A stretch of DNA of 64,000 nt from Roseburia hominis (GTDB lineage: Bacteria > Bacillota > Clostridia > Lachnospirales > Lachnospiraceae), in contig CP159990.1 of NCBI GenBank assembly GCA_040702975.1, positions 2,852,001 to 2,916,000 on the forward strand, given 5' to 3'. The notes under the pieces are model-generated. The model was not told where the DNA came from and did not search any database. It saw nothing but the letters and a program-made list of their open reading frames with translations. The first letter of the stretch is position 1. Each line of letters starts with the position of its first letter. Of the stretch, positions 33,749 to 41,527 are shown piece after piece. The translations under genes and the position numbers were made by a program.

Positions 33749-35330
33749 CATTGGCAAATTTTTTCATACATGATTTACCATACTTTTGTCAGGCTAGTTC
33801 CGCTTAATATCCTGCCATTGCCAAAAGTTTTTTCCTATCCCCACGGATTCTCCCTTCCAGCCCGACCATATGACCCATGGCCGGATAGGCATACCCTTTT
33901 CCATCTTTCTTGGGCGCTTTCGCTGACATCAGGATCTCCCCGTACAGTTCTTCTACCTGTTCTTCTTCAAATACCGGCCTCCTCAGCTTCTCTGTCACTT
34001 CGTATAATTTTCCGCTACATTTCTTCGCAAGTATCTTTGCCAGATGGTTCCCTCCACGTTTGCTCCAGCTGGTATGGTTGTGCTTCATTCTGCGGGCTAT
34101 TATGCTCCACACATGGTTCTCCATCGTCCCCATATTCCGATACTCCAGACCTTCCGGATGTTCCGGAAGCTCAAGTCCCTGTGACTGGTACGGTAAAAGT
34201 CCCTCTCGGTTGTTCTCATAATACTGGATTAGTTTTTCTGCGTCCTCTATCTCTCTTTTTTCCCACAGACTGTTCCTGTATGTTTCAAGATAATGAAAAA
34301 GCTCTTCCGTCTTTTCTTCTTCCAGCAGTTCCATGATGTCCTGCACGGCCTTACCATTATGGATATTTTCTTTTACTGCCTTATTCCGGTGGAATGGATC
34401 CAGCTGGAAGCACGTACTTTTATCCTTTACTTTCCTGATCCACGATGCCCCATCCGCATTCAGGATCCTCTGGCTCACTTCATCCAGGTTGTATTTCTCT
34501 GCTATGGCAGCTTCCCTGTATGCATGGAACTCTTTCGCCTTTGCAAATCCTGCAGTCACTACCTTCTCCGGAAGAATATACCGGTCTTTTCCTGTTTTCT
34601 TCCAACCGTCGTACGCGATCGCCACTTTCATCTCTGCCTTATTCTGTCCCTCTTTCTTCCAGTCTTTTCCCTGCAGGCTGATATAGATTCCATCCGCTTC
34701 CTCAAACAGCACCGGCACTTCTTTTTCTCCATGTATCCGGCCTTCTTTGTGGGATTCAACAAGCTCCTTCTCTTCCTCACAGACCTTCTCTCCAAGTGCC
34801 TGGATCACGTTCCATACCCCCATTGCGCTAATGCTCTGCCCGGTCATTTCACTTACCTTTTCTGCACACGCACGGTAGGACAGCTCTGTTATCCCCTTTA
34901 CCAGAAGCTCCGCCATATTTCTTGAGACCAGCCCGACATTCTCCAGTTCCAGCATTTCATCCAGCAGATATACAAAGCGCCGGGTCCCATCTTCCTCCGT
35001 CACCTCATAAACCACCCTGTTATATGTCACTTCTCCATACACTGTTTTCACCGTAGTCTGGCGGGTGCCTTTATGTCTGTATCTGCTTTTGTCCCTTTCC
35101 TCCATCAGCATCCGATCATACCGCTCCAGAAACTCGCTAGTGAATTGACGTCCGATCTCACAGATCCATGAATAAATATTTTTCTCCAACTCCTTGAAAG
35201 TTACGCCGTTTTCCTTTATCATTAATTTCATCATACAGACTCCTTTTGTTTTTTCTCGACAATTAAACAATAAGCTAAATCTGTATGATTTGGAAGAGGT
35301 TTTTGCCTCTTCCTTTTATTTTTGCCAATG
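33749..35330 (-). mobile_element. ISLre2-family insertion sequence
   Basis: About 1.58 kb. Terminal inverted repeats begin CATTGGCAAA at 33749 and end TTTGCCAATG at 35330, with A/T-rich continuation. One transposase gene fills it. A hairpin GGAAGAGG/CCTCTTCC at 35292-35312 inside the right end may block read-through. I did not find a clear target-site duplication. Confidence 0.85.
33804..35234 (-). CDS. ISLre2-family transposase (UPF0236 type)
   Basis: A 476-residue transposase. Diagnostic stretches are DRSRYRHKG-like DKSRYRHKGTRQTTVKT near the N-terminus, VLFEEADGIYISLQGKDW, NADGASWIRK, QLDPFHRNKAV and GNHLAKILAKKCSG. Length and motifs match intact ISLre2 transposases. I start at ATG 35234 (AAAGGAGTCTGT upstream) rather than the longer frame. 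It appears intact. Confidence 0.93.
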   Translation of the reverse strand: MMKLMIKENGVTFKELEKNIYSWICEIGRQFTSEFLERYDRMLMEERDKSRYRHKGTRQTTVKTVYGEVTYNRVVYEVTEEDGTRRFVYLLDEMLELENVGLVSRNMAELLVKGITELSYRACAEKVSEMTGQSISAMGVWNVIQALGEKVCEEEKELVESHKEGRIHGEKEVPVLFEEADGIYISLQGKDWKKEGQNKAEMKVAIAYDGWKKTGKDRYILPEKVVTAGFAKAKEFHAYREAAIAEKYNLDEVSQRILNADGASWIRKVKDKSTCFQLDPFHRNKAVKENIHNGKAVQDIMELLEEEKTEELFHYLETYRNSLWEKREIEDAEKLIQYYENNREGLLPYQSQGLELPEHPEGLEYRNMGTMENHVWSIIARRMKHNHTSWSKRGGNHLAKILAKKCSGKLYEVTEKLRRPVFEEEQVEELYGEILMSAKAPKKDGKGYAYPAMGHMVGLEGRIRGDRKKLLAMAGY

Positions 35331-35379
35331 ATAATTATACTCTAAGAAAATCCCATTTCTGCCGGTTTTCCATATTTTT

Positions 35380-36035
35380 TCAATTTTGATTTTTGCACTT
35401 TTCCTCTGTCTTTATTTCCTCAATCCTTTTTGGGTCAAGAAAATGTGTCGCATATGCCTTTTCTATTTCTGCTTTTCCACTTTTACTGAACCGCAGCGGA
35501 TATACCGGCTTGTTCCCCATCTCTTATAATAGCAAAATGACGGCTTCAATCCGTTTTTGTCAGCATAACACCGTATCTGTTTCATAAGGAAAGAGAGTTG
35601 GCGGAGATTACAGTGACAAACAGCTTCCAGATATGGGATTTTCCCAAATCTCCATTCCTCATATTTCTGCTTTTGCAGGATTCCCACATCCATCAGGACA
35701 TCCACTGGTGCGGCATACCTTCTTTTCCTGCAATGCTGATAAACAGAATATTCTTTCATCCCATCCTCCATCCACATCTGTTCCGCCTGATAGATTGATT
35801 GAGTCTCACTATACTCAGTATGATTTCTATCAGTCTTATTAGCGTGTCCTTTTGACATGTCTAGACCTGTCATTTCTACATTTCCAGACATGTTGTTTTG
35901 ACACTTCTGGAAATGTCCTTTTAACATCTCTGGCAATACACATTTGTGGATGAATATCTTGTCCGGCTTTCCCTGTCCCTGGCGCACCCCGGTAATCAGG
36001 CCAATGCCCCGCTTATCATCTAGCGTGGGCAGCGC
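35380..36035 (-). pseudogene. Replication-initiator (RepA-like) C-terminal remnant
   Basis: The minus strand reads VRQGQGKPDKIFIHKCV, a low-complexity linker and EEWRFGKIPYLEAVCHCN to RYIRC. This resembles the linker and C-terminal domain of replication initiator protein A of Firmicute plasmids and integrative elements. The N-terminal initiator domain is missing. Near 35480 a 1-nt loss shifts the frame: the true tail (AEIEKAYATHFLDPKRIEEI) continues in another frame to 35380. The ISLre2 element lies 50 bp away. Confidence 0.7.
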
Positions 36036-36122
36036 TGCCCCGCTTTTTTATTCCGCAGGCTAGCGCCTCCATGATGCTCTCCACCGTACTGCAATGACAC
36101 CGCCAATAAGACATACCAAAAG

Positions 36123-36156
36123 AAATGACCCATTCTAAGAATTGAATGAGTCATTT
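36123..36156. terminator. Hairpin over the stop of the 36135 gene
   Basis: AAATGACCCATTC and GAATGAGTCATTT pair with one mismatch; an A-rich side and a TTTTCT side suggest a bidirectional terminator. Confidence 0.65.
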
Positions 36157-36487
36157 TCTATTTGCCTGATCAGATTTTCCACCTTTTCACTCGCCCGGAT
36201 CACGCCTGTCCCCTGCAGAATCTGGAAAGCGTCATGCATCCCCTGCAGATACGCTTCCTGCTGTTCCTCAAAAGCGGCTCTTTCTGCCTGCTCCATATAC
36301 TTCTCCAGATAATCTTTGTCAGAGGCCGGCATCCGTTCTTTCAATTTTTCGTATCCGGTACGAAGATTGCTCAAATTTTCTTTTTCTCTTTTACTGCCGG
36401 CAAGATGTACCAGCGTCTCCCTGCCTACGTCCTCACATCTTAAGTTCTGCAGAAAAACACCAGTTTTTCCGTTACTTCATTTCCCAT
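36135..36487 (-). pseudogene. Small mobile-element protein with frameshift
   Basis: A good AAAGGAGG site and ATG at 36485-36487 begin MGNEVTEKLVFF, which stops after 15 codons. Adding one T to the TTTTT run near 36463 restores LQNLRCEDVGRETLVHL, then the long open part NLRTGYEKLKERMPASDKDY to the normal end. The product would be about 117 residues, helical and Glu/Lys-rich, of unknown function, typical of integrative elements. As it stands only a 79-residue piece could be made from TTG 36374. Confidence 0.65.
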
Positions 36488-36564
36488 TTCCAAATCCTCC
36501 TTTGTTTGAACTATAGCTCTGTTTTATAAAATAAGCAGAGACTGCATATTTCATACATCCCTGC

Positions 36565-36984
36565 TTATCCTATCTTCTCATTAAATTTGTAGCCTACGCC
36601 CCAGACTGTCTGAATGTAAATTGGATTGGACTGGTCCGGCTCGATCTTCTTACGGATTTTGTTGATATAAGCAGTAATATTCCGGTCATCTGCCACATAA
36701 TATTCTCCCCATATCCTATCATAAATCTGCTCTTTACTAAACACCTGTCCCTGGTTTCTGGCAAGAAATTCCAGAATATCAAACTCCTTACTCGTCATGG
36801 TGATTTCGTCTCCATCACAAAACACCTGCCGTTTCGATGGAATAATCTGGAGGCTTCCACACACAATATCCATTGTCCGGTAAGCTGCCTTATTCAGTTT
36901 ATACCCGTACTGGTTGGCAAGCTTCATAAGTTCTTCGCAAAATCCCTCCTGGACTTTTTCCATCATAATAAATAGTACATCCAC
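36565..36984 (-). CDS. Winged-helix regulator without receiver domain
   Basis: A 139-residue OmpR/PhoB-type DNA-binding protein. Residues 45-135 form the winged helix (MTSKEFDILEFLARNQGQVF, NITAYINKIRKKIEP, TVWGVGYKFNE). The N-terminal 40 residues are not a receiver, so phosphorylation is unlikely. The start used is GTG 36984 with GGAAGGA upstream; ATG 36966 is an alternative. Its promoter carries four 11-bp-spaced sites (37121-37160), suggesting autoregulation. Confidence 0.8.
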   Translation of the reverse strand: MDVLFIMMEKVQEGFCEELMKLANQYGYKLNKAAYRTMDIVCGSLQIIPSKRQVFCDGDEITMTSKEFDILEFLARNQGQVFSKEQIYDRIWGEYYVADDRNITAYINKIRKKIEPDQSNPIYIQTVWGVGYKFNEKIG

Positions 36985-37103
36985 TTTTGCATTTCCTTCC
37001 TGTTGCTCTTTTGAATAGCGAACTTATGGTCACTTTCTTTATCTTCTATCAATACATTTCAAGTATCCATTATTTATTACTGCTGGTTTCTTTCTTTTCT
37101 GCC

Positions 37104-37160
37104 ATTATAAACTACCGAGCTATGAACGACCTATAAATGAGTTATGAACCGTCTATAATT
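37104..37160 (-). promoter_or_regulatory. Promoter with four 11-bp-spaced TATRA half-sites (array D)
   Basis: On the plus strand TATGA, TATAA, TATGA, TATAA begin at 37121, 37132, 37143 and 37154, exactly 11 bp apart. Reading leftward, a perfect -10 (TATAAT) lies at 37109-37104. It precedes the winged-helix gene and is the likely binding array of its product. Confidence 0.55.
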
Positions 37161-37259
37161 TTAAAAAGTTTTCGACAAAAGATGACAAATTTATGACCCG
37201 GTGCTGTAATCTATCCTCCATGAAAACTTTCTATTTTTTGGAGGATAGATGTTCCCGAT

Positions 37260-37658
37260 TCAACCGTCACAACATTTACCATATTGCACACCTCTGACTC
37301 CATTTGCAGCTTCTCTTAACCTCAGAAAACTTTCTTCACTGATGCAATGTTCAATCATACAAGCATCCGCTTCGGCCTGTACTGGATCAACACCAACTTC
37401 TATCAAATATGATGTAAAGAACTGATGCTTCTCATAGATACTTTCTGCTACCACTTTGCCCTGATCGGTCAAATGGAGATATCCATCCCCGTCCACAGAA
37501 AGGAAACCGCCTTCCCGCAGAATTTTTACCGCATGGCTGATACTTGGTTTAGAAAATCCCATATGACGTGCAAGATCAACAGAGCGCACCATTCCTTTCT
37601 TTTTTTGCATGATGAGAACAGCTTCCAGGTAATCCTCCGATGATCTCCCTAATTTCAG
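37260..37658 (-). CDS. DtxR/MntR-family metal-dependent repressor, probable CTG start
   Basis: A 132-residue repressor of the MntR class. The winged helix (MVRSVDLARHMGFSKPSISH) is followed by a metal/dimer domain (EADACMIEHCISEESF). A start at ATG 37610 would drop the first 16 residues. These read LKLGRSSEDYLEAVLI and contain the Asp and Glu (DYLE) that bind metal in MntR. CTG 37656-37658 is in frame, with AGGAGG 9 bp upstream, and no ATG/GTG/TTG is available, so I extend to it. It overlaps the 3' edge of the MATE operon and likely senses Mn2+ or Fe2+. Confidence 0.78.
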   Translation of the reverse strand: MKLGRSSEDYLEAVLIMQKKKGMVRSVDLARHMGFSKPSISHAVKILREGGFLSVDGDGYLHLTDQGKVVAESIYEKHQFFTSYLIEVGVDPVQAEADACMIEHCISEESFLRLREAANGVRGVQYGKCCDG

Positions 37659-37659
37659 A

Positions 37660-39030
37660 TCAAGCCACCTCCTGTTGAGATATAGAAATCCTATCTGCTA
37701 AAGTATGATTTATCTTTATAGCAAAAATAACTGTGATGATCGTTGTTAACAAGTCTGCCATAGGCTGTACCCATATCACGCCAGTTAGATCAAACAGCCG
37801 GGGCAATGCGATAACCAGAGGGAAAAAGAAAATACCCTGTCTGCTCAAGCTGAGTACACTTCCCACTAAACTTTTGCCAATAGCAAGATACAGTGTCGCA
37901 TACACCATTTGGAACCCAAAAGTTATAAACAATACTGCATTCAACCTGAGTGCCTTTTCTGCTAAATCAATCATTTGCGCATCCGTTCCAAAAAGTGAAA
38001 CAATCGGATTTGCAAATACAACAAGTATCACGGCCGCAATTGCCCCAAATACTGTCAACCAAATCATGCAGAGCTGAATAGATTTTTTCAATCTGTCAAA
38101 CTTCTTTGCACCATAGTTATATCCTGCAAACGGCTGAAAGCCTTTCAAAAATCCGAAAACAACATAGGTTACTACAGTCATAATACGGGTAACAGCTCCC
38201 ATGGCTGCTACCGCATAATCGCCATAAGGTTTTGATGCAGTATTGATTGTTCCCATTGCTGCACTCGCAAGAAGCTGGAACAAAAGTACAGGAATACCTA
38301 TTTTCAAAACTTCTGCATAAATAGTCTTTGAAGGTGCTATGTTCTTAACTGAAAATCTCAATACACCTTTCTTTTTTACGATGTACCCGATATAAATTGT
38401 CATATTGATACACAACGAGATAACCGTTGCGATAGCTGCTCCCTCAATGCCTAACTCCATACCATAAATCATGATAGGATCTAAAATCACATTAGCGATA
38501 CTTCCCGTAAGCATGGCGATCATCGTGAACTTAGTAGCTCCCTGTGCTGTAAGCAGGTTGTTCATCATAACAGTAAATACATTGATGATTGAGCCGGTTA
38601 CATAGATTTTTGCATAGGCCCTTGCGTAAGGTAAAATAGTTTCTGTTGAACCTAACGAAATAAGCACAGGGTCAAGAAAAGCCATAATGCCTATGATGAT
38701 AATTGCTCCCACAAGAAGTCCAGAAAAAAGTGCAGTGGAAGCTGTTTTATTTGCCTGGTCGTTATCTCCCTTTCCAAGCAGCCGGGATATGTATGATGAA
38801 GCTCCTGCGCCAAACATCATACCCAGACCTATGATAATTTGCACGATTGGGAACACAACGGATACCGCTCCCATCTGGCTCATTCCCAGACCTCCTACAA
38901 AATACGCATCAATAGCGTTGTATAGTGCGGAGATCAGCATACCAACCATCGTCGGTATCCCCAGTTTAAGTAATGCAGAAGCAACGCCTGCTTCTTCTAA
39001 TAAATAAATTCGATTTGACTTTTCTGCCAT
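37660..39030 (-). CDS. MATE-family efflux transporter
   Basis: A 456-residue protein with 12 hydrophobic segments in the MATE two-fold layout (LGIPTMVGMLISALYNAIDA, IGIPVLLFQLLASAAMGTI). I start at ATG 39030 (MAEKSNRIYLLEE) with AAGGAGG upstream; the longer frame overlaps the CDF gene. It lies 34 bp after the CDF gene and directly before the DtxR-like gene, so the three form one operon. Substrate unknown. Confidence 0.92.
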   Translation of the reverse strand: MAEKSNRIYLLEEAGVASALLKLGIPTMVGMLISALYNAIDAYFVGGLGMSQMGAVSVVFPIVQIIIGLGMMFGAGASSYISRLLGKGDNDQANKTASTALFSGLLVGAIIIIGIMAFLDPVLISLGSTETILPYARAYAKIYVTGSIINVFTVMMNNLLTAQGATKFTMIAMLTGSIANVILDPIMIYGMELGIEGAAIATVISLCINMTIYIGYIVKKKGVLRFSVKNIAPSKTIYAEVLKIGIPVLLFQLLASAAMGTINTASKPYGDYAVAAMGAVTRIMTVVTYVVFGFLKGFQPFAGYNYGAKKFDRLKKSIQLCMIWLTVFGAIAAVILVVFANPIVSLFGTDAQMIDLAEKALRLNAVLFITFGFQMVYATLYLAIGKSLVGSVLSLSRQGIFFFPLVIALPRLFDLTGVIWVQPMADLLTTIITVIFAIKINHTLADRISISQQEVA

Positions 39031-39064
39031 TTGAGTATCCTCCTTAAAGTTAAAATAATGTATA

Positions 39065-40246
39065 TTACCGGTGCAGGCTGAAACGCTCACGCCGTATAAT
39101 ACCTTTGATAATGACATGGTATCCTGGATTTTCAGACTCAATCTTTTCTATAATATCTTTACGAATTTCTTCTTCTCTCTTTTGCAATTCGGCTGGGTAG
39201 ACCATGTCGAAAGCCACATGAATGCAAGGGCCACTATCAATCAGTCTAAAGTTATCAATCGTAATCTCATCACTGTGCCTGCTTATCACATCGTATATTT
39301 GCTCTGTAAGGTTCTGTGTTAATACTTCATCCTCCAGAAGATAGTCAATCTGTATAAAGCAATCACAATGAAACTTTTGGTACAGTTCATAAGATAATTG
39401 GCTGACACTTGTGTAAAGCAGTTCACTATCCTTCCTATGTCCTTCCGCACGCATAGAAACCACAAAATACCCAAATCCATAATCGTGCAGCATCAGATTA
39501 TGGACTGTAACGATTTCCGGATGTGACCTGACCATCTGCAGGATCGTATCTTTTGTACCTGCATCTGCGGCTTTTCCCATAATGCGCCCTAACACTTCCC
39601 ACAAACTTTTCACTCCTGCAAAGATAATGAATACAGACACCACAACACCGTAATAACCATCAATCCCCAAATGAGTAAAATGAGATATAACCGTTGAAAC
39701 CAAAACTGCGATAGTTGCAACAGAGTCGCTGATACAATCAGCGGCAGTTGCTTTCAGTGTTTCCGAATCAGTAATCTTTGCAAATTGCTTATTGTAGTAG
39801 TACATATAAACCTTGACCAGAATAGAAAGCACCAACACAATTACTACGGCAGCACTAAATACTGGCTCTTGTGGATTTGTAATCGCCCTGACCGAAGTTC
39901 CTGCCAGTTTTATTCCCATAAGCAGGACAGCAATAGATGCAAAAATCCCCATGATCCACTCAATTCTCCCATGTCCAAAAGGATGCGTATTCCCCCCGCC
40001 GTATCTTGCAATCTGAAATCCCAGAAGTGACACCAGATTCGTTCCCACATCTGACAGGTTGTTAAACCCGTCTGCTGAAATAGCAACTGAATGACTGAAT
40101 AACCCGATTGCTATTTTTGCCGTACAAAGAAGCAAATTTAGCAGAATGCCGACAATACTTGACAATGTGGCATAGGCTTTCTTTACACTCGGATTTGATA
40201 CATCATCTTTGTTCTTAACAAACAATCGTATAAATAGTGACATCAT
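39065..40246 (-). CDS. Cation diffusion facilitator (CDF) metal exporter
   Basis: A 393-residue transporter. Six membrane helices carry the metal-site residues: the HSVAISADGFNNLSD motif on helix 2 and the ATAADCISDSVATIAVL motif on helix 5. A cytoplasmic alpha/beta domain (IVTVHNLMLHDYGFGYFVVS) follows. Two additional regulatory segments at the C-terminus are typical of the FieF-like group with an extra domain. It exports Zn2+, Fe2+ or Mn2+ by H+ exchange. The start at ATG 40246 follows AGGGGGAA. It heads the CDF-MATE-DtxR operon downstream of tetR. Confidence 0.93.
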   Translation of the reverse strand: MMSLFIRLFVKNKDDVSNPSVKKAYATLSSIVGILLNLLLCTAKIAIGLFSHSVAISADGFNNLSDVGTNLVSLLGFQIARYGGGNTHPFGHGRIEWIMGIFASIAVLLMGIKLAGTSVRAITNPQEPVFSAAVVIVLVLSILVKVYMYYYNKQFAKITDSETLKATAADCISDSVATIAVLVSTVISHFTHLGIDGYYGVVVSVFIIFAGVKSLWEVLGRIMGKAADAGTKDTILQMVRSHPEIVTVHNLMLHDYGFGYFVVSMRAEGHRKDSELLYTSVSQLSYELYQKFHCDCFIQIDYLLEDEVLTQNLTEQIYDVISRHSDEITIDNFRLIDSGPCIHVAFDMVYPAELQKREEEIRKDIIEKIESENPGYHVIIKGIIRRERFSLHR

Positions 40247-40267
40247 ATAAAATTCCCCCTTTTTATA

Positions 40268-40285
40268 ATTGAACAAAAATTCAAT
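40268..40285. promoter_or_regulatory. TetR operator upstream of the CDF operon
   Basis: ATTGAA-N6-TTCAAT, the same spacing and core as the palindrome at the tetR promoter (40896-40913). It sits about 20 bp before the CDF start, overlapping a TTATAA -10-like sequence. Confidence 0.6.
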
Positions 40286-40293
40286 ATTGTCCA

Positions 40294-40328
40294 ATAAAAA
40301 ATGGGAACCGATCTAAAGACCGATTCCC
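40294..40328 (-). terminator. Terminator after tetR
   Basis: Minus strand GGGAATCGGTCT pairs with AGATCGGTTCCC around the stop codon, then ATTTTTTATT. It separates tetR from the CDF operon. Confidence 0.8.
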
Positions 40329-40882
40329 GACAAATACATTTTTGATAACTTTTGTAATATCATAACTGCCCATTCCTTTCCCTGGTAATGATACATAATC
40401 TGCATCAAACCATCTACGAAATTATTTGCAATGATATGGATAAAAACAGTGTCGATGGTATCATCGTTTCTGTGTTTTACCAAATGATCTTCTATATCCT
40501 GAACAAAACGCTCTTTCTCATGTTCATATATTGTCCCATCACTTTTGTCAATCAGGATAATAAATTCTTTCCGATGTTCAAAAAGATTAAGCAAACATTC
40601 AATCTCTGCTTTACTCAATCCATAGATTTCTGTATCCCTATGTTTGTTTGTATTCTCTTCGCCAGAGGTCAATACCCGTTCCCAATCATACAAAACAGGG
40701 CGGAGGACGGCATCAAAGAGAGCTTCCTTATTCTTGTAATAAGAGTAAATAAGACCAGTAGGGATTTTCGCTTTCTCTGCAATGTTTCGCATGGCAGACG
40801 ATTTATATCCCCTACCATAAAATTCTTCTAAAGCCGCCTTTAGAATCTTTTCTCTTATTTCTTCCTTCAATACCTGCGCCAT
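40313..40882 (-). CDS. TetR-family repressor
   Basis: A 189-residue regulator. The N-terminal HTH (ILKAALEEFYGRGYKSSAMR, then NIAEKAKIPTGLIYSYYKNK) is followed by a helical ligand domain. I start at ATG 40882 with GGAGAG upstream. The longer TTG frame begins inside the -10 box and the operator, so it is not used. It is likely to repress itself and the CDF-MATE-DtxR operon through two matching palindromes. Confidence 0.9.
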   Translation of the reverse strand: MAQVLKEEIREKILKAALEEFYGRGYKSSAMRNIAEKAKIPTGLIYSYYKNKEALFDAVLRPVLYDWERVLTSGEENTNKHRDTEIYGLSKAEIECLLNLFEHRKEFIILIDKSDGTIYEHEKERFVQDIEDHLVKHRNDDTIDTVFIHIIANNFVDGLMQIMYHYQGKEWAVMILQKLSKMYLSGIGL

Positions 40883-40895
40883 TTTGCTCTCCAAT

Positions 40896-40940
40896 CTTGA
40901 ATCTTCGTTCAATTATAGCGTATCACTTCTACTTTGTCAA
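40896..40940 (-). promoter_or_regulatory. tetR promoter with overlapping operator
   Basis: Minus strand TTGACA (40940-40935), 16-bp spacer, TATAAT (40918-40913). The palindrome TTGAA-N6-TTCAA at 40897-40912 overlaps the -10 and initiation region, a classic repressor arrangement. Confidence 0.7.
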
Positions 40941-41050
40941 GTCTTATTGCAAGGTATTGAAAAAGCAGAGGTCAGTCCTATATTCCTTGACCGCCTCTGC
41001 AGTTATTCCTAATCTGTCTTACAAACTGATTGCCCGCTCTATTTATCTAA

Positions 41051-41380
41051 TTATATATTGCACTTTCCCACAAACCGATACCCTCTCCCAACCATCGTCT
41101 GGATCAAATCCGGGTTCTTCAGCTTTCTCCTGAGCTGGCAGATCACGTTATAGACCGCATGCTCACACCCTGCCACGCTCTCCTTCCAAACAGTTTCATA
41201 GATCTGTTCCGGCGAAAGCACCCAACCCGGATACTGTGCCAACAGAAAGAGGACATCAAATTCTTTTGGATACAGACTGATTTTTGCTCCAGACAGTAAA
41301 ACCGTACAGCACTGTGGATCAATGGTAAGGTTGCCCCGTTGGATAACAGGTTGGCGTTCTATAAATGTTTGTGAAGTCAT
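41051..41380 (-). CDS. Stand-alone winged-helix DNA-binding protein
   Basis: A 109-residue OmpR-type output domain (LYPKEFDVLFLLAQYPGWVL, HAVYNVICQLRRKLKN, TMVGRGYRFVGK) with only a short N-terminal lead and no receiver. It is probably a transcriptional regulator. A fragment of a near-identical gene lies at 45806-45928, and in both places a GT51 transglycosylase sequence lies just upstream, so the pair was duplicated. Confidence 0.8.
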   Translation of the reverse strand: MTSQTFIERQPVIQRGNLTIDPQCCTVLLSGAKISLYPKEFDVLFLLAQYPGWVLSPEQIYETVWKESVAGCEHAVYNVICQLRRKLKNPDLIQTMVGRGYRFVGKCNI

Positions 41381-41394
41381 TCGTATCCACCTCC

Positions 41395-41510
41395 CTTCCT
41401 AATCCCCTAACTCTATCCTATCTGCTTCTTCCTGTGTAATTAAATAAACGGACAGGCATTGGGAAATCCGCCAATACCGCACACTCATAATCGCCTGATA
41501 AGAAAGCAGT
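41395..41510 (-). pseudogene. Fragment of transglycosylase 3' end
   Basis: Minus strand encodes SGDYECAVLADFP and, after an internal deletion and frame change, ITQEEADRI. This matches the C-terminus of the intact transglycosylase gene at 45931-46100. It is the second half of a duplication that flanks the ABC transporter pair. Confidence 0.75.
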
Positions 41511-41527
41511 ATTGTCAGTTATTTTTT

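Noticed and set aside
33741..35338. Target-site duplication of the ISLre2 element
   Set aside because: The 8 bp on either side of the inverted repeats do not match.
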